Below are positions 35,545 to 44,104 of a DNA stretch of 64,000 bases, piece by piece. Each line of letters begins with the position of its first letter. The stretch's first letter is position 1. The notes below the pieces were generated by a model. The model saw nothing but the letters and a program-made list of their open reading frames with translations. It did no database searches and had not been told where the DNA came from. The translations under genes and the position numbers were made by a program. Source of the stretch: Rhodococcus sp. IEGM 1379 (lineage in GTDB: Bacteria; Actinomycetota; Actinomycetes; Mycobacteriales; Mycobacteriaceae); assembly GCF_030056815.1 (NCBI RefSeq), contig NZ_JASHKR010000003.1, forward strand, positions 62,001 through 126,000. Direction: 5' to 3'.

Positions 35545-37221
35545 ATGTCGATGAAACTGTTCGAAGAAACAGACGAAATCACCGGCGGAACGAGTGTCGC
35601 GTTGGCGCTCCAATTCATGAACGTCACTACTGTCTTCACCATTCCCAGCGCGCACAACATGACGATTCTGCGATCGATCGAAGAACTCGGGACCATCAGG
35701 GTTGTCGGCTGCCGCCACGAACAAGGCGTCCTTCACAGCGCCGACGCCTACGCCCGGGTCAGTGGTGGACTGGGCGTGGCGATAGTCAGTGGCGGTCCCG
35801 GCACCGCCAATACGATGGGCGGATTGTACGAGGCTCATCATGCGTCTTCACCGGTCCTTCTGATCACCAGCCAAGTTGAAACCGGCCATCTCGGCCGCGG
35901 GCGCGGCTACGTTCACGAGGCCGAGCATCAGAGCGAGATGTTGCGCACCGCGTCCAAGGAGACGGTGACGGTCGAATCGGTCGACGACATCGCGGCGACT
36001 GTCCTGAGACTCGGCCGCGCGGCCCGTTCGGGCCGTCCACGGCCGACATGTGTCGAGATTCCGTTGGACCTTCAGGATGCGGTCATCGGTGACCCGCACG
36101 CACTCGACTGCCTCGACTCGGATATACGTCCACTGGTTCGGAAGGTCCCCGAGGCAGTCAGTGTCAAAGAAGCCGTGGCGTTGCTTTCCCAGGCACAGGC
36201 GCCGATCATCTGGGCCGGAGGCGGCGTGGTCCGCTCGGACGCCGGTGCTGCATTGAAGCTCTTCGCAGAGCGATGGGATGCTCCGGTGATCACCAGCCGC
36301 GAGGGTCGCGGGGCCATCTCGGAATTGGATCCTCGCAGTCTCGGTGGCTATGCGACACTTCCGGCGATGCGCGAGTTCCTGGATACGTGCGATGTGATGC
36401 TCGCAGTGGGCACACGGTTCCAGATGTATCCGACGGCGCAGTGGAATCTGAAACTACCGCCCACCGTGGTTCATCTCGACATAGATCCGACGATGATCGG
36501 ATTGAACTATCCGGCAGCGGCCTCCGTGATCGCCGACGCCGCTGCCGGACTCGACAGTCTCACAAAATCCATGCCGTCGACCGTCGATGCCCCAACCAGA
36601 GCCGCCCACCTCGAGGCCGGCCGCGACGCTGCGGCGGCAGCACGCGAACTGGTGGCACGTCAGGCCGGCACAGATCACCTTGCAATCAGTGAAATCATCA
36701 CGAGACTGCGGCCCACCGACGGCGCGTTGGTCTGTGACGCCACAGTTCCCGCTTATGTGTGGGGCGATCGCCTGGTCCCCGTCACGGATGCCGGAACCTC
36801 GGTTCGTTCGACGGCAGCCGGCATCGGACCTGGCATGGCGATGGCGGTGGGCGCGGCTCTCGCCGCCGACCAACACACGGTCCTGTTGCAGGGCGACGGT
36901 GGATTCATGTTGGGTGTGGCCGAATTAGCCACCGCCGTACAGTCTTCCGCGAAGGTGATCGTGTGTCTTTTCGACGATCACGGATACGGAATGCTGCGTG
37001 GCATCCAGAGCAGCACCGGAGACGGTTCACATCATCACGTCGATCTCGCAACCCCCGACTTCACTGCCCTGGCGTCGGCATTCGGCGCCCAGGCCCGTCG
37101 GGTTTCCAATGTCGGCCAGTTCGAAGCGGCGTTCACCGAGGCGCTCGGACATCACGGTCCGACGCTCATTCATGTCGAGATGGCAGCTCTGGCTCCACTG
37201 CAGCGAAACCTCGGGACTTGA
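35545..37221 (+). CDS. ThDP-dependent enzyme, benzoylformate-decarboxylase/ALS-like
   Basis: The 558-residue ThDP enzyme has CRHEQGVLHSADAYARVSG with the catalytic glutamate, VSGGPGTANTMGGLYEAH, and the cofactor motif starting LLQGDGGFMLGVAE. The second part of that motif reads CLFDDHGYGML where most relatives have NN, so a magnesium ligand is altered. The ATG at 35545 (MSMKLFEE) follows AGGGAAAGAG; another ATG lies six bases on. It is divergent from the monooxygenase gene with 155 bp between. Directly after it the sequence becomes degenerate. Reaction unknown; decarboxylase, carboligase and oxidase relatives share this fold. Confidence 0.8.
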   Translation: MSMKLFEETDEITGGTSVALALQFMNVTTVFTIPSAHNMTILRSIEELGTIRVVGCRHEQGVLHSADAYARVSGGLGVAIVSGGPGTANTMGGLYEAHHASSPVLLITSQVETGHLGRGRGYVHEAEHQSEMLRTASKETVTVESVDDIAATVLRLGRAARSGRPRPTCVEIPLDLQDAVIGDPHALDCLDSDIRPLVRKVPEAVSVKEAVALLSQAQAPIIWAGGGVVRSDAGAALKLFAERWDAPVITSREGRGAISELDPRSLGGYATLPAMREFLDTCDVMLAVGTRFQMYPTAQWNLKLPPTVVHLDIDPTMIGLNYPAAASVIADAAAGLDSLTKSMPSTVDAPTRAAHLEAGRDAAAAARELVARQAGTDHLAISEIITRLRPTDGALVCDATVPAYVWGDRLVPVTDAGTSVRSTAAGIGPGMAMAVGAALAADQHTVLLQGDGGFMLGVAELATAVQSSAKVIVCLFDDHGYGMLRGIQSSTGDGSHHHVDLATPDFTALASAFGAQARRVSNVGQFEAAFTEALGHHGPTLIHVEMAALAPLQRNLGT

Positions 37222-37270
37222 AAACCTGTCAGCTCACAGTGAATGGGCTGCCTCGCACCCGCGAGTCACT

Positions 37271-37410
37271 GCGCTCGGCGTACGCACCCAGCGAGCGGGC
37301 CATCGCGGTGTAGTCACCCGAGATGTTCATCGTGCCGAACTTCTTCTGGGACAACCCCAGGGCGTTGGTCTCCATCGCCACGGGGTTGTTCAGGAGGATC
37401 GACAAGATGA
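37271..37410 (-). pseudogene. Inverted fragment of a ThDP enzyme gene
   Basis: The reverse strand here nearly repeats the 33225-33355 part of the ThDP gene at 31846. It encodes ILSILLNN, then AMETNALGLSQKKFGTMN and ISGDYTAMARSLGAYAER, with a small deletion after LNN. It has no start, promoter or remaining domains. It lies on the opposite strand from its relative, in a 527-bp stretch (37222-37748) with no intact gene. Apart from this fragment and an operator, I see nothing in that stretch. Confidence 0.85.
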
Positions 37411-37513
37411 GGCTCGCACGCTCACGAGATCCTCGGAGCTGCCGGGTTCCGCGGAGTTACGAATCATCCTGTCCCCCAAGACGCGACGGTACGAATTGCC
37501 CAGCGATCGAGCT

Positions 37514-37531
37514 GTAGCAAATGTTTGATAC
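37514..37531. promoter_or_regulatory. KstR2-like operator, site 1
   Basis: GTAGCAAATGTTTGATAC is an 18-bp near-palindrome (7 of 8 arm pairs). It is identical to the site at 54461-54478 and lies 218 bp before the dead transketolase gene. Confidence 0.7.
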
Positions 37532-37748
37532 ACCGGTTGGTGTTGGTGCCTGGATGACTTGTCGACAACAACGGGAGAACGAGCGGGCATGGCGGAGCGA
37601 GACCAAATCCCATCCCCGACACCGGGTGGGTAACTCCATCAGAAACAACGTTCATCAGGACTCCTGGCCAATTGTGCCGACGTCGTATGCATCGCGGCGC
37701 AGCAAGGACGACATCTTCAGCCGAACAAAGTACTCGAGGAAGGATCAC

Positions 37749-38646
37749 ATGACGACAACAATCGCAATCGAACCGCAGAACACTCGATTGGAACGGGACC
37801 GCGCCATCTCGGTCGCTGAGCTGGAGAACCGCGCGGACTGGCTCCGGATCGAAGTGATCCGAATGATCGACGGCGCCGGACTAGGCCACTATTCGAGCGT
37901 GTTCTCCTGCGCGGAGATCCTCTCGGTCCTCTACTACCAAGCACTGAGGCTCGACCCGGAAAATCCGGATTGGGCCGACCGCGACCGATTTCTGCTCGGC
38001 AAGGGACATGCCGATGTCGGTCTCTGGCCGATCCTGTGCGATCTCGGTTTCTTCGCACGCGAGGAATTGGAGCGCTTCGGCTACGTGGGGAGCCGGCTCG
38101 GTGACCACCCCGACCTGCGCAAGGCTCCCGGTGTCGACTTCAGTTCGGGCTCGTTGGGCCACAATCTGTCCGTTGGCCTCGGAATGGCGATGGCCGCCCG
38201 GCTGAGCGGTTCAGACCGTCGGACCCTTCGTACTCACCGGCGACGGTGAGATCCACGCAGGTCAGGTATGGGAGGCCGCCATGGCAGCCTCTCACTATCG
38301 ACTCGGGAACCCCGTGGCGATCGTCGACGCCAATGGGTACATCGGCAGCGGTCCTACTTCCGAGATGATGGGTATCGAACCGCTCGCCGCACGTTTCGAA
38401 GCATTCGGCTGGCACGTTGTCGAACTCGACGGACGCGACGTCGCGGCGCTTGTCGACACATTCTCCGCGCTGCCCTCCCCGAGTGGGGACCGGACCGATA
38501 TGCATCGTCGTCAGAACTCGGAAAGAGAAGGGCCTCGCGCTCATGGAGGAGGCCCCCGGGCGTGGCACGTCGGCTGCCTGACCCCAGAGCAGCGCGACGC
38601 GGCCATTTCCGAGATCACCACGCGTATGCAGGAGGCAACAGCATGA
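37749..38646 (+). pseudogene. Transketolase N-terminal subunit, frameshifted
   Basis: The ATG at 37749 opens a transketolase alpha-type subunit of a split enzyme: RIEVIRMIDGAGLGHYSS, GKGHADVGLWPIL and GSLGHNLSVGLGMA. At 38224-38226 an extra C shifts the frame, and the original frame stops at 38249, while the true sequence continues in another frame as FVLTGDGEIHAGQVWEAAM with the ThDP motif. A second shift occurs near 38480-38497 (then ICIVVRTRKEKGLALMEEAP) and a third near 38555-38560, after which AWHVGCLTPEQRDAAI finishes the subunit. Three lesions in 340 bp make a sequencing error or programmed frameshift unlikely. The end overlaps the next subunit by ATGA, as in a once-functional operon. 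Confidence 0.88.
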
Positions 38647-39293
38647 CCGCCACGACAAACAATCGAGCCGCCGCGATGGAGGACGTCTTCTCCGACGGAG
38701 GCCAGGCGTCGTCCCTCAACTTGCTCGGACATGCCCTGCCAGAGCTCGCCGACCGGCACCCTGATGTGGTCGTCCTCTCCGCAGATCTAGGCTCGTCCCT
38801 GACGGAACTGCGGGAACGGCACCCGAACCGGCACATCGAAATGGGTATCGCCGAAACCAACTCGATCTCGGCGGCGACGATGATGCCCGTAACCCTGGTG
38901 GCCCGGCTTTCCGGCCTTGCGATGAGCTACTTCGGCGCTAGCCACCACGCAGGCGTGGGAGCCGCCAAGCTACTCGAAGGGCTCGGGATCAACGCCGCCG
39001 TGCTCGACGCGGCCTACATCAAACCGCTCGACGAGGACACAATCTTGGATGCCGCCCGCACGACCGGCGCGATCCTGACGGTGTAGGAGCACAACGTAAT
39101 TGGGGGTCTGGGTTCCGCGGTGGCCGAAGCTCGGCCACCACGGCGCCTCCGCCACGGCGCCTCCGCCCGACTCGGGATCGTGGCACTACCAGACGAGGAT
39201 CTCGAAGTCGGCGTTCCTGCGGACCTACTTGCCCACTACGGCGTTACAGCCGAGGGCGTCACCCGGCAGGCATTGGCACTGCTGTCCAGATGA
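38643..39293 (+). pseudogene. Transketolase C-terminal subunit, deleted and truncated
   Basis: This begins as a transketolase beta-type subunit (LSADLGSSLTELRERHPNRH; IEMGIAETNSISAA), but about 40 residues are missing before LVARLSGLAMSYFGASHHA and about 90 before AAKLLEGLGINAAVLDAAYI. A TAG at 39084-39086 replaces the glutamate codon expected in the conserved V-E-E-H-N stretch. The remaining frame (EHNVIGGLGSAVAE, later LPDEDLEVGVPADLLAHYG) runs on to TGA at 39291-39293. A duplicated CCACGGCGCCTCCG near 39135-39165 scrambles part of it. The intact subunit would be about 310-330 residues. The gene is therefore dead. Confidence 0.88.
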
Positions 39294-39308
39294 CATCAGT
39301 AGTCGCGT

Positions 39309-39348
39309 GGAAGTTGGCCGTCTCACACTCGCGAGACGGCTAACTTCC
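39309..39348. terminator. Hairpin overlapping the ligase stop codon
   Basis: GGAAGTTGGCCGTCTC (39309-39324) pairs with 39333-39348 with one G-T pair around an 8-nt loop. The stop codon of the ligase gene (39325-39323) lies within the stem, so the last codons double as the terminator. Confidence 0.7.
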
Positions 39349-40942
39349 GCACCTCGCTCTTGGCGACTTTCCCACCGGGCCCAGTGGGAAGATCGTCGAC
39401 CAGGACAACATATTCCGGAATGTATTCGGTGGTAATTCCCTGCGCGCGCATCCATTCCGACAGCATCGCCATGGAGAGTTCGACACCGGATTCGGTGACC
39501 ACCACGGCGCACACCCGCTCCCCGAACACGTCGTCGAGCACCCCGACAACGGAAACAGCTCGAACTGACGGATGCGCGCAAATCAGATCTTCGACGTCGA
39601 CTGCGGAGATATTCTTACCTCCGCGGATGATGAGGTCGGCAATGCGTCCGACCACACGTATCCGGCCGGCGACATCGATATCGACGATGTCCCCAAGCAA
39701 CATCCATCCATCAGCGGTGTACAGCTCTGCGTTCGCGTCTTCGTCCTGCCAGTAGCCCAGCGATTCGAGCGGCCCGTGAACTGCAGGTTGTCCGCGCCGA
39801 GGCTCACTCTCACTGCCATTGTCATTGTCAGAGAGAATCCGCACGTTCATGGACTCGATGACATGTCCGCAGGTTTTCAACCGAGTCTCGTGGTCGTCAT
39901 CGAGAGTGGTCTGGCTGACAGCACCGGCTTCGTTCGAACCGTAGAACTGCAAAACCTTGGCACCCGTTCGCTCTTCGAATGCCAGCGCCTCGGAGTAGGG
40001 AACCGCTTCTCCACCGGTGTAGAGCACTCGAAGACTGGACAGGTCTGCTGTACGCACCCGTTCCGATCGAAGCAACATCTTGAATTGTGTACTGACACAA
40101 CATAGCACTGTGACTCGTTCACGCTCGATCAGATCTATCATCACCTCGACGTCGAACTTCTCCAGGACGACGGTGCGTGCACCGAGCAGGGTCGGCAGAA
40201 AATGTGCAGACCACAGCCCGAAGCCGAATGGCGCCGGCACTGCCGAGCAGAAGACATCGACATCGGTGATACGCGCACCCACCATCGCCAATCGAGCGAA
40301 CTCGATCCACTTCTTCTCGTTGTGTGCCACTACCTTCGGCAGTCCGGTGGTGCCCGAGGTCGAGTTCAGCAATGTGGTGTCGGACGTAGTGAACACTCCA
40401 GTACCGTCGGATGATTCGAGTGAGTTGACGCGCCTACGCACCTCCGTGCGATCGGCTGCACCCCACTCCACTGCCCCGTCGTCATCCACCACTATGACAC
40501 TGAGTACCTGTGCGCCGCTTCGCTGCAGATCATCGACTACGTCGTAACAGCTCCGCCCGCGGACCGTCGCAGTGGTGATCAGAACCCGACAGTCAGCCTT
40601 GATCATCAAGTGCGCGATCTCTCTTGTCCCGGAACGGAAACCGATCCCAGCAGCGACCCTGCCCGCTCGATAAGCGCCACACAATGCGGCATGCACCGCC
40701 ATGGTGTCGGGGAGGTAGATCGCCACGCCGGAACCGCCGACCGATTCAATACACGCTAGTGCGGCAGCGATTCGGTCGGCGGTCAGATCGTAGTCGCGCC
40801 AGGTGCAACTGCGGTCCGCGGTGACGAAGGCTACTACATCGGGCGTGTTCGCGGCGCGATGACGGACAACCTCGCTGATACTGATGTCCGAAAATGATTC
40901 AGGTTTGTCTGCGAACGCAATTCGACCCAACACCTTGGACAT
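39323..40942 (-). CDS. AMP-forming acyl-CoA synthetase
   Basis: The 539-residue adenylate-forming ligase has the P-loop NSTSGTTGLPKVVAHN (about residues 192-207), FYGSNEAGAVSQT (A5), GWMLLGDIVDIDVAGRIRVVGR (A7-A8, with IIRGGKNIS) and the final lysine in GPGGKVAKSEVRKL. The aspartate of the usual TGD motif is kept as LGD. The ATG at 40942 follows AGAGGGATTAG. It is the last gene of a minus-strand operon (44980 to 39323) with a dehydrogenase, a quinone-oxidoreductase-type enzyme, paired hydratases and an SDR, so it probably activates the acid entering this beta-oxidation-like set. Its specificity differs from the ligase at 2111, with which it shares only family motifs. Confidence 0.87.
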   Translation of the reverse strand: MSKVLGRIAFADKPESFSDISISEVVRHRAANTPDVVAFVTADRSCTWRDYDLTADRIAAALACIESVGGSGVAIYLPDTMAVHAALCGAYRAGRVAAGIGFRSGTREIAHLMIKADCRVLITTATVRGRSCYDVVDDLQRSGAQVLSVIVVDDDGAVEWGAADRTEVRRRVNSLESSDGTGVFTTSDTTLLNSTSGTTGLPKVVAHNEKKWIEFARLAMVGARITDVDVFCSAVPAPFGFGLWSAHFLPTLLGARTVVLEKFDVEVMIDLIERERVTVLCCVSTQFKMLLRSERVRTADLSSLRVLYTGGEAVPYSEALAFEERTGAKVLQFYGSNEAGAVSQTTLDDDHETRLKTCGHVIESMNVRILSDNDNGSESEPRRGQPAVHGPLESLGYWQDEDANAELYTADGWMLLGDIVDIDVAGRIRVVGRIADLIIRGGKNISAVDVEDLICAHPSVRAVSVVGVLDDVFGERVCAVVVTESGVELSMAMLSEWMRAQGITTEYIPEYVVLVDDLPTGPGGKVAKSEVRKLAVSRV

Positions 40943-40960
40943 CTAATCCCTCTGTTCCTG

Positions 40961-42160
40961 TCAGCGATACTTGCGGATCTCGGTCCGAGCGACACTGCGG
41001 ATATGAACTTCGTCCGGACCGTCGGCAATTCCCAAAATCCTGGCACTGGCCCACATCCGGGCGATGGGGAAATCTTCGGTGACTCCCCCGCCACCGTGGC
41101 ATTGGATGGACCGTTCGAGAACGGAGCGTGCCACTCGCGGCGCGATGACCTTGACCGCGGCAATTTCGATCGCGGCTTCCTTGACACCCATCTGATCGAT
41201 GATCCACGCGGTCTTGAGAACCAGCAGACGCGCCTGCTCGATCTCCATGCGGGACTCCGCAATCCACGTTCGTACAACACCTTGATCCGAAATCGGACCA
41301 CCGAAAGCGTCTCGCGACAACGTTCGTCGGACCATCAATTCCAGTCCACGTTCCGCCATTCCGATGCAACGCATCGCGTGATGGATTCGGCCCGGACCCA
41401 ACCGAGCTTGTGCGATGGCAAATCCTTCACCTTCCCCGGCGAGAATGTTGGTTACGGGCACTCGCACGTCCGTGAATGTAATTTCGCAGTGTCCATGCTG
41501 ATCGTGGTAACCGAAGATCGGTAGTGACCGAATGATCTCGACGCCCGGCGTGTTCACAGGTACCAGGACCATCGACTGCTGACGGTGGGGCGACGCGTCA
41601 GGGTCCGTCTTTCCCATCAAAACCAGGATCTCGCAACGTGGGTCGGCGGCGCCTGTTGTCCACCACTTGCGACCGTTGATGACGTAGTCGTCGCCGTCAC
41701 GAACGACGGAGGTGCTGATGTTTCGAGCATCTGACGACGCGACAGCCGGCTCGGTCATGGAGAACCCCGAACGCATACGGCCGTCCAGCAGTGGCTCGAG
41801 CCACTGCTCCTTCTGCTCGGGCGTGCCGAACATATGAAGGATTTCCATGTTGCCGGTATCAGGTGCCGCACAATTCAGCGCTTCCGGCGCGATGTAAGGC
41901 GACCGTCCGGTGATCTCAGCGATGTGCGCATAGTCGAGGTGTGAGAGCCCGGACAGCGAGGGTAGGAACAGATTCCACATCCCCTGACGCCGAGCCTCTG
42001 CCTTCAGTTCCTCGACCACAGGCGGTAACGTGTGATTACGCGGCCCCATCTCTTCCATCTGCTGCGCGTACACCGGCTCGGCCGGGTACACATGATCGAC
42101 CATGAACGCGTTCAAGCGGTCCATGATCTCCTGGGCTGCCGGGCTGGGAGCTAGGTCCAC
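40961..42160 (-). CDS. ACAD11-like acyl-CoA dehydrogenase
   Basis: The 399-residue flavoprotein strikingly resembles the dehydrogenase domain of mammalian ACAD11: WNLFLPSLSGLSHLDYAHIAE, APDTGNMEILHMFGTPEQK, SGFSMTEPAVASSDARNI, GRLGPGRIHH-type ARLGPGRIHHAMRCIG, and GPDEVHIRSVARTEIRKY at the end. In ACAD10/11 and in the bacterial levulinate enzyme LvaC this domain acts on phosphorylated 4-hydroxyacyl-CoA. A stand-alone kinase matching the other ACAD11 half lies at 52685. I use the GTG at 42160 because AGAGGA lies 8 bp before it; a GTG at 42184 is the alternative. It is 18 bp before the ligase gene in the same operon. Confidence 0.88.
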   Translation of the reverse strand: MDLAPSPAAQEIMDRLNAFMVDHVYPAEPVYAQQMEEMGPRNHTLPPVVEELKAEARRQGMWNLFLPSLSGLSHLDYAHIAEITGRSPYIAPEALNCAAPDTGNMEILHMFGTPEQKEQWLEPLLDGRMRSGFSMTEPAVASSDARNISTSVVRDGDDYVINGRKWWTTGAADPRCEILVLMGKTDPDASPHRQQSMVLVPVNTPGVEIIRSLPIFGYHDQHGHCEITFTDVRVPVTNILAGEGEGFAIAQARLGPGRIHHAMRCIGMAERGLELMVRRTLSRDAFGGPISDQGVVRTWIAESRMEIEQARLLVLKTAWIIDQMGVKEAAIEIAAVKVIAPRVARSVLERSIQCHGGGGVTEDFPIARMWASARILGIADGPDEVHIRSVARTEIRKYR

Positions 42161-42228
42161 GATAGAAATCCTCTCAGTTCTCACAATATGAATGCGTATG
42201 TATGCAAGGAAGATCGATTCCGAACCGA

Positions 42229-43197
42229 TCAGTCACGGACCAGAATCACCTTGCCGGCAGCCTGCCGGTTCATGACGATGTTCAGCGCTTCGGACGCGGC
42301 GTCGAACGGCAAGGTCCGAGACACGTGTGGCACCAACAGCCCATGCTCGTACCAGTCCAGCAACTGACGCATGTTGCTCGCATTCTCGGCCGGGTTCCGT
42401 TTTGCCCACGCTCCCCACAACACTCCGAGAAGTGAGGCCGAGGAGATGAGTAGACGGTTCATTCCCACTTTGGGAATGTCGCCACTCGCGTATCCGACGG
42501 TCAGGTACCGGCCGCCCCATTGGAGCGCCCTGATTGCAGCCTGCGCCGCGTCGCCGCCTACCGGGTCGTAGACGACGTCGATGCGTTCGCGTGTCTTCAG
42601 TTCGGATGCCAGGTCGCACTCTGCATAGTTGATCAGTGTCGACGCACCGTGCTCTTCGCACAGTGCCAACTTCTCCGCGGTAGATGCTGCGGCAATGACC
42701 TCGGCTCCCAATGCTCGACCGATCTCGACAGCGGTGAGCCCTACACCTCCAGCCGCACCGAGCACCAGAAGTCGCTCTCCGGCTGCAAGTCCCGCTCGAT
42801 CGACGAGGCCATGGTAGGAGGTTCCGTACGTCACGGAGAATCCTGCGGCGTCAGGGTAGGACATCGAACCGGGAATCGCGAAGACTTGTGACGCAGGAAC
42901 CGAGACCTGCTCGGCGTAACCGCCGATTCCACAGAACGCCAGGACACGAGTTCCCACGTTCAAACCTTCGACACCGTCTCCGACTGCCCGAATCACGCCA
43001 GCCACTTCGGACCCCGGAGTGAATGGCAGCGGCGGCTTGGTCTGGTAGTTTCCGGCAACCATCAGTCCGTCCGGGAAGTTGATGCCGCAAGCCCGGACAT
43101 CCACGATCACAGTTCCCGGTGCCGCCACCGGGTCGGGAACATCGGTGAGCCGGAGGACATCCGGCTCACCGAGGGTGTGACACTGGTGCGCCTTCAC
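42229..43197 (-). CDS. Quinone-oxidoreductase-type NADPH enzyme (zinc-free MDR)
   Basis: The 322-residue MDR protein matches NADPH:quinone oxidoreductases: RACGINFPDGLMVAGNYQ, FTPGSEVAGVI, GYAEQVSVPASQVF, and the cofactor loop GAAGGVGLTAVEIG (about residues 143-156). LWGAWAKRNP near the C-terminus is typical of actinobacterial members. The GTG at 43197 overlaps the TGA of the hydratase gene (GTGA), so it is coupled to it, and the long upstream frame is a shadow. No zinc site is present. In this operon it may reduce an enoyl or quinonoid intermediate rather than a quinone. It lies 68 bp upstream of the dehydrogenase gene. Confidence 0.85.
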   Translation of the reverse strand: MKAHQCHTLGEPDVLRLTDVPDPVAAPGTVIVDVRACGINFPDGLMVAGNYQTKPPLPFTPGSEVAGVIRAVGDGVEGLNVGTRVLAFCGIGGYAEQVSVPASQVFAIPGSMSYPDAAGFSVTYGTSYHGLVDRAGLAAGERLLVLGAAGGVGLTAVEIGRALGAEVIAAASTAEKLALCEEHGASTLINYAECDLASELKTRERIDVVYDPVGGDAAQAAIRALQWGGRYLTVGYASGDIPKVGMNRLLISSASLLGVLWGAWAKRNPAENASNMRQLLDWYEHGLLVPHVSRTLPFDAASEALNIVMNRQAAGKVILVRD

Positions 43198-43625
43198 ACC
43201 GACACCACACCGGGAGCGGTGACGAAGGTTGCCCACACCCGCACAGCGACGCCGCCGGTCTGGCGTGCGCACTCCAGTTCCACATCCACCTTGTTCTCCG
43301 TGTTGTCCTGATACTCCTTGACAACTTTTCCGGTACACGTCAGGACATCGCCCGGCCACACTTGTTCGAGGAACCGGATGCGGAAAGAACGTACGTTCTC
43401 GGCGCCGAGCCAGTCCGTCGCGTAGGTGCCCAGCACTCCGGCCTGGAACATTCCCACCGAGAACGGACTCTCGAATCCCGCCGCCCTGGCGAAGGTCTCA
43501 TCATGATGAATCGGATTCATATCGCCCGACGCACCTTGGTAGCGCACGAAGTCCGTGCGGGTAACCGGTCCGATCGTCCACGGTGACGGTGCGGTGATCG
43601 CCGCGGGCTGTGCTGTCAGGGTCAT
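43194..43625 (-). CDS. MaoC-like dehydratase, C-terminal partner
   Basis: The 143-residue hot-dog protein has the hydratase 2 motif in DFVRYQGASGDMNPIHHDETFARAAGF, with the catalytic Asp and His. The rest (SFRIRFLEQVWPGDVLTCTGKVV) completes the fold. Its start overlaps the preceding stop by four bases (43622-43625). With the neighbouring small hydratase it forms the heterodimeric enoyl-CoA hydratase seen in steroid catabolism (the ChsH1-ChsH2 type), in which one subunit carries the catalytic residues. It hydrates a 2-enoyl-CoA. The catalytic residues are visible in this subunit. Confidence 0.86.
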   Translation of the reverse strand: MTLTAQPAAITAPSPWTIGPVTRTDFVRYQGASGDMNPIHHDETFARAAGFESPFSVGMFQAGVLGTYATDWLGAENVRSFRIRFLEQVWPGDVLTCTGKVVKEYQDNTENKVDVELECARQTGGVAVRVWATFVTAPGVVSV

Positions 43626-44071
43626 GATTCCTCCGACGGTGCTCGTCCGGTCTCGACGCCGGTCATCTTTGCCTGCGCAACCAAAGTCCCGTTCTCGTCC
43701 ACGAAATCGGTGACCATGACTGCGAAGGTCATCTCACCACCTCGTCGACCTTCCTTGGTGAAGACATCGGTGATACGCGAGCGGGCCTCGAGTTTGGTTC
43801 CCGCACGCGGCGGCGGCCCGAAGAAGGTGTACTCCTGTTCAGCATGCAGTCCACGCTGCTGATTCAGTTCGACTGCGCTCCAAGGGTTCTGATCGCCGGA
43901 CTGCCAGAAGAACGTGGTGGTCAGGAAGGTCGGCGGACTTACTGGGTTTTCCGAGTCGAGGTACTCAGGATTAGTACTGCGGATCGCGTGGGCAAATTCG
44001 CGAACCTTTCCTCGTTCCACGTCGAGACGGAACGGTGTCCCCGTAACACCCACGGCATCTTTGTTTGCCAT
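43622..44071 (-). CDS. MaoC-like dehydratase, N-terminal (FAS1-type) partner
   Basis: The 149-residue hot-dog protein resembles FAS1-like dehydratase domains: GTPFRLDVERGKVREFAHAI, SPPTFLTTTFFW and GLHAEQEYTFFGPPPRAGTKL. It has no D-x-x-H hydratase motif, so it is the non-catalytic partner of the next gene, with which it is coupled by ATGA. GGAGTG precedes the ATG at 44071. Such pairs form tunnel-shaped active sites that accept bulky ring-containing acyl-CoA esters. That suits a polycyclic or alicyclic substrate here, although straight-chain substrates cannot be excluded. The SDR gene lies 33 bp upstream. Confidence 0.84.
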   Translation of the reverse strand: MANKDAVGVTGTPFRLDVERGKVREFAHAIRSTNPEYLDSENPVSPPTFLTTTFFWQSGDQNPWSAVELNQQRGLHAEQEYTFFGPPPRAGTKLEARSRITDVFTKEGRRGGEMTFAVMVTDFVDENGTLVAQAKMTGVETGRAPSEES

Positions 44072-44104
44072 AGCTCACTCCGAGTTTCGTTGTCGTAAGG
44101 AAAA

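Noticed and set aside
37749-38646. Programmed ribosomal frameshift in the transketolase gene
   Set aside because: There are three separate shifts with no slippery-site/stem arrangement, and the partner subunit is also ruined by deletions and a stop.
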